DNA of 7,497 nucleotides from Pediococcus sp. Its GTDB lineage: Bacteria; Bacillota; Bacilli; Lactobacillales; Lactobacillaceae. Position numbers and translations under genes: made by a program. Positions within the stretch are counted from its first letter, which is position 1, and each line of letters opens with the position of its first letter. The notes under the pieces are model-generated. The model worked only from the letters and a program-made list of their open reading frames with translations. It was not told the DNA's origin and searched no databases. This document shows, one piece after another, positions 5,674-7,497 of this stretch. Where the stretch lies: positions 1 through 7,497 of the forward strand of contig JALAGR010000041.1 in NCBI GenBank assembly GCA_022712335.1, in the 5' to 3' direction.

Positions 5674-7497
5674 TATACTTGTGTTCTCTTAACTAGATCC
5701 ACAGTGTTAGTATTCGTATCTTCTGGGAAGAAAACACCATACCATAAAATAAATGTGTAAATCGTGAAAATCTTTTGCATACTTGATTTACCGTTAACAT
5801 GTTCTTCTAAGATATGCATTAAAGCTTCTGGTTTGAAGAACTTCTTAGCAATATCAGAATTGAAAGCTGCTTCGATGCGTTGGCGATACTTGTCTTCCTT
5901 GATCCAATTAGCAATTGGAGATGGGAAACCAAGTTTTTCTTTCTTAGCAACGCGTTCTGGCAACTCAGCTTCAGCCGCACGACGTAGAGAAACCTTGGTT
6001 TCTTCTTTATGAATACGTGTCTTAATTGGCATTGTCGCAGCAAATTTAGCTACTTCACGGTCAACTAATGGTGTACGAACTTCAAGTGAATTAGCCATAC
6101 TCATACGGTCGGCTTTGTGCAAGATATCAAATGGAAGCCAAGTATTGATGTCAAAGTATTGCATTTGAGTCATCTCATCTTTACCCTTTACTTCGTCAAA
6201 GATATGTTGTGTGTAAGCACCTGAATCCACATTCAATGCTGGATTACGTAAAATTTGATCACGTTCTTGTTGGTTAAAGACGTAGTTTACGCGATAGTAG
6301 CGTTCGCTAAGTGGTTGAGCCCCACGCATCAAGAAACGACGACCATGGAAACGAGGAAGGCCTGAAACAGCTTTAGCCAAGCCCTTACGCACAAAACTAG
6401 GTACCATCTTTTGGTAACGTTCGAATGTAAATGATTCTAAGTAGGTGTTATAGCCACCGAAGAATTCATCTGCACCTTCACCAGAAAGTGCAACCTTCAC
6501 ATTTTTACGTGTTCCCTTTGAAAGATAGAACAATTGCATTGCTGATGGATTTGATAACGGTTCATCCATGTAGTACATGATCGTTGGTAAGATATCAAAG
6601 TAGTCATCACCATCCATGTAAATTGGCGTGTTCTTTTGGTTGATTTCTTTAGCAAATTCAGTTGAGTAACTTAATTCACTGTATTTAGAATCCTTGAATC
6701 CAAGTGAGAATGACTGGATTGGCTTAAGCTTAGAAGCTTCAGCTAATACGTAGCTTGAATCAATCCCACTAGATAAGAAACTACCAACTTCAACGTCAGC
6801 AATCATATGTGCATCTACTGAGTCACTAACAATCTTACGGATTTTCTTTGAATCTTCTTCAATTGTTTGAGATTCATCAATGTTATCGTAGTTAAATTTA
6901 AAGTAAGTGTGTGTTTCAGTTTTACCATTCTTATGAATGAAGTATGTTCCTGGAAGAAGCTTGTAAACATTCTTGAACATTGTTTCTTTTGAAGGAATAA
7001 ATTCAAAACTCAAGTGAATTGGTAACAATTCTTCATTAAATTCTTTAACAAAGTTTGGATGTTCCAAGAATGACTTGATTTCTGAACCCCAAAGGAAGGC
7101 TTCATCATCATCGTAATAGTAAAGAGGCTTAATACCAAAATGGTCTCGAGCACCAAATACTTCTTGTTTTTCCTTGTCATAAATAACGAAGGCAAACATT
7201 CCACGAAGTTTTTTAAGTAATTCTGGTCCCCATGCGTCGTAACCATGGATTAGAACTTCTGAATCAACGTCTGTTCTAAATTCATAGCCTAATTCTTTTA
7301 GTTCATCACGAACTTGTTTGTAATTATAAATTTCACCATTGAAAGTTAGCACTTTAGTTTCGGCACTATTCATCATTGGTTGACGTCCGTGAGCCAAATC
7401 AATAATTGATAGGCGACGGAATCCCATTGACGCATTTTCATCTTGGAAAAATGCTTCATCGTCTGGTCCTCGGTGTTTAATTCGATCGGCCATTGAC
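5673..7497 (-). CDS. asnB: Glutamine-dependent asparagine synthase homologue, likely cross-bridge amidase; 5' end cut by window
   Basis: This is a class II glutamine amidotransferase fused to an AMP-forming amidation domain. The reading frame is open to the window edge (Ser precedes the ATG at 7493), and KHRGPDDE begins only six residues after that Met. By comparison with Bacillus subtilis AsnB (632 residues), about 25–30 N-terminal residues, including the catalytic Cys of MCGF, lie outside the window. Numbering from the Met at 7493, the glutaminase domain shows FRRLSIIDL (25–33), FNGEIYNY (51–58) and GARDHFGIKPLYY (114–126). The synthetase domain shows the pyrophosphate loop FLSSGIDSS (239–247) and ALSGEGADEFFGGY (335–348). 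The family normally makes L-Asn, but homologues amidate peptidoglycan: B. subtilis AsnB acts on meso-DAP and L. lactis AsnH on the cross-bridge D-Asp. Lying first in a murE–aslA–racD operon, this one most likely amidates the D-Asp branch; that is inference from context. Ordinary asparagine synthesis remains possible. Confidence 0.93.
   Translation of the reverse strand, partial: SMADRIKHRGPDDEAFFQDENASMGFRRLSIIDLAHGRQPMMNSAETKVLTFNGEIYNYKQVRDELKELGYEFRTDVDSEVLIHGYDAWGPELLKKLRGMFAFVIYDKEKQEVFGARDHFGIKPLYYYDDDEAFLWGSEIKSFLEHPNFVKEFNEELLPIHLSFEFIPSKETMFKNVYKLLPGTYFIHKNGKTETHTYFKFNYDNIDESQTIEEDSKKIRKIVSDSVDAHMIADVEVGSFLSSGIDSSYVLAEASKLKPIQSFSLGFKDSKYSELSYSTEFAKEINQKNTPIYMDGDDYFDILPTIMYYMDEPLSNPSAMQLFYLSKGTRKNVKVALSGEGADEFFGGYNTYLESFTFERYQKMVPSFVRKGLAKAVSGLPRFHGRRFLMRGAQPLSERYYRVNYVFNQQERDQILRNPALNVDSGAYTQHIFDEVKGKDEMTQMQYFDINTWLPFDILHKADRMSMANSLEVRTPLVDREVAKFAATMPIKTRIHKEETKVSLRRAAEAELPERVAKKEKLGFPSPIANWIKEDKYRQRIEAAFNSDIAKKFFKPEALMHILEEHVNGKSSMQKIFTIYTFILWYGVFFPEDTNTNTVDLVKRTQV

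Noticed and set aside
7491..7493. ATG at 7493 as the true start of the asparagine synthase
   Set aside because: The frame remains open upstream and the obligatory MCGF N-terminus with the catalytic Cys is missing, so the gene continues beyond the window.

Overview
The window is AT-rich and low-GC, with dense genes carrying strong purine-rich ribosome binding sites. Every gene lies on the minus strand. Protein content points to a lactic acid bacterium (Lactobacillales, most likely a Lactobacillaceae species) whose peptidoglycan is of the L-Lys–D-Asp cross-bridge type. This follows from a MurE with the L-lysine-type DDPA motif, next to an ATP-grasp D-aspartate ligase and an aspartate racemase. 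Genus is not fixed by the sequence; a Companilactobacillus- or sakei-like lactobacillus would fit.

Layout in the direction of transcription (right to left): asparagine synthase, 5' end cut by the window edge (7497–5673); murE (5657–4134); D-aspartate ligase aslA (4134–2878); aspartate racemase racD (2872–2165); a hairpin terminator or attenuator (2158–2121); a membrane-anchored EndA-type nuclease (2106–1297); a rho-independent terminator (1286–1259); a short promoter-bearing gap; and an APC-family amino acid permease whose 3' end is cut by the left edge (1166–1). There is no gene-free stretch above 300 bases; the largest gap, 1167–1296, is 130 bases and holds the terminator, a weak promoter candidate and a cre-like palindrome. 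I see no tRNA, rRNA, CRISPR array, insertion sequence or riboswitch.

The four genes asnB–murE–aslA–racD form a tight operon (gaps of 15, -1 and 5 nt) that reads as one pathway. RacD makes D-Asp. MurE places L-Lys at position 3 of the stem peptide. AslA couples D-Asp to the epsilon-amino group of that lysine. The asparagine synthase homologue is well placed to amidate the D-Asp side branch, giving the D-isoasparagine cross-bridge known in lactococci, enterococci and some lactobacilli. The nuclease lies 58 nt downstream behind a strong hairpin and ends at its own terminator, so it is probably expressed from the operon by readthrough. The permease looks like a separate transcription unit.

The components are known families. 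What is notable is the complete assembly of the cross-bridge module, the nuclease tail behind an intra-operon hairpin, and a few sequence details listed as findings. I found no convincing evidence for a wholly new system.
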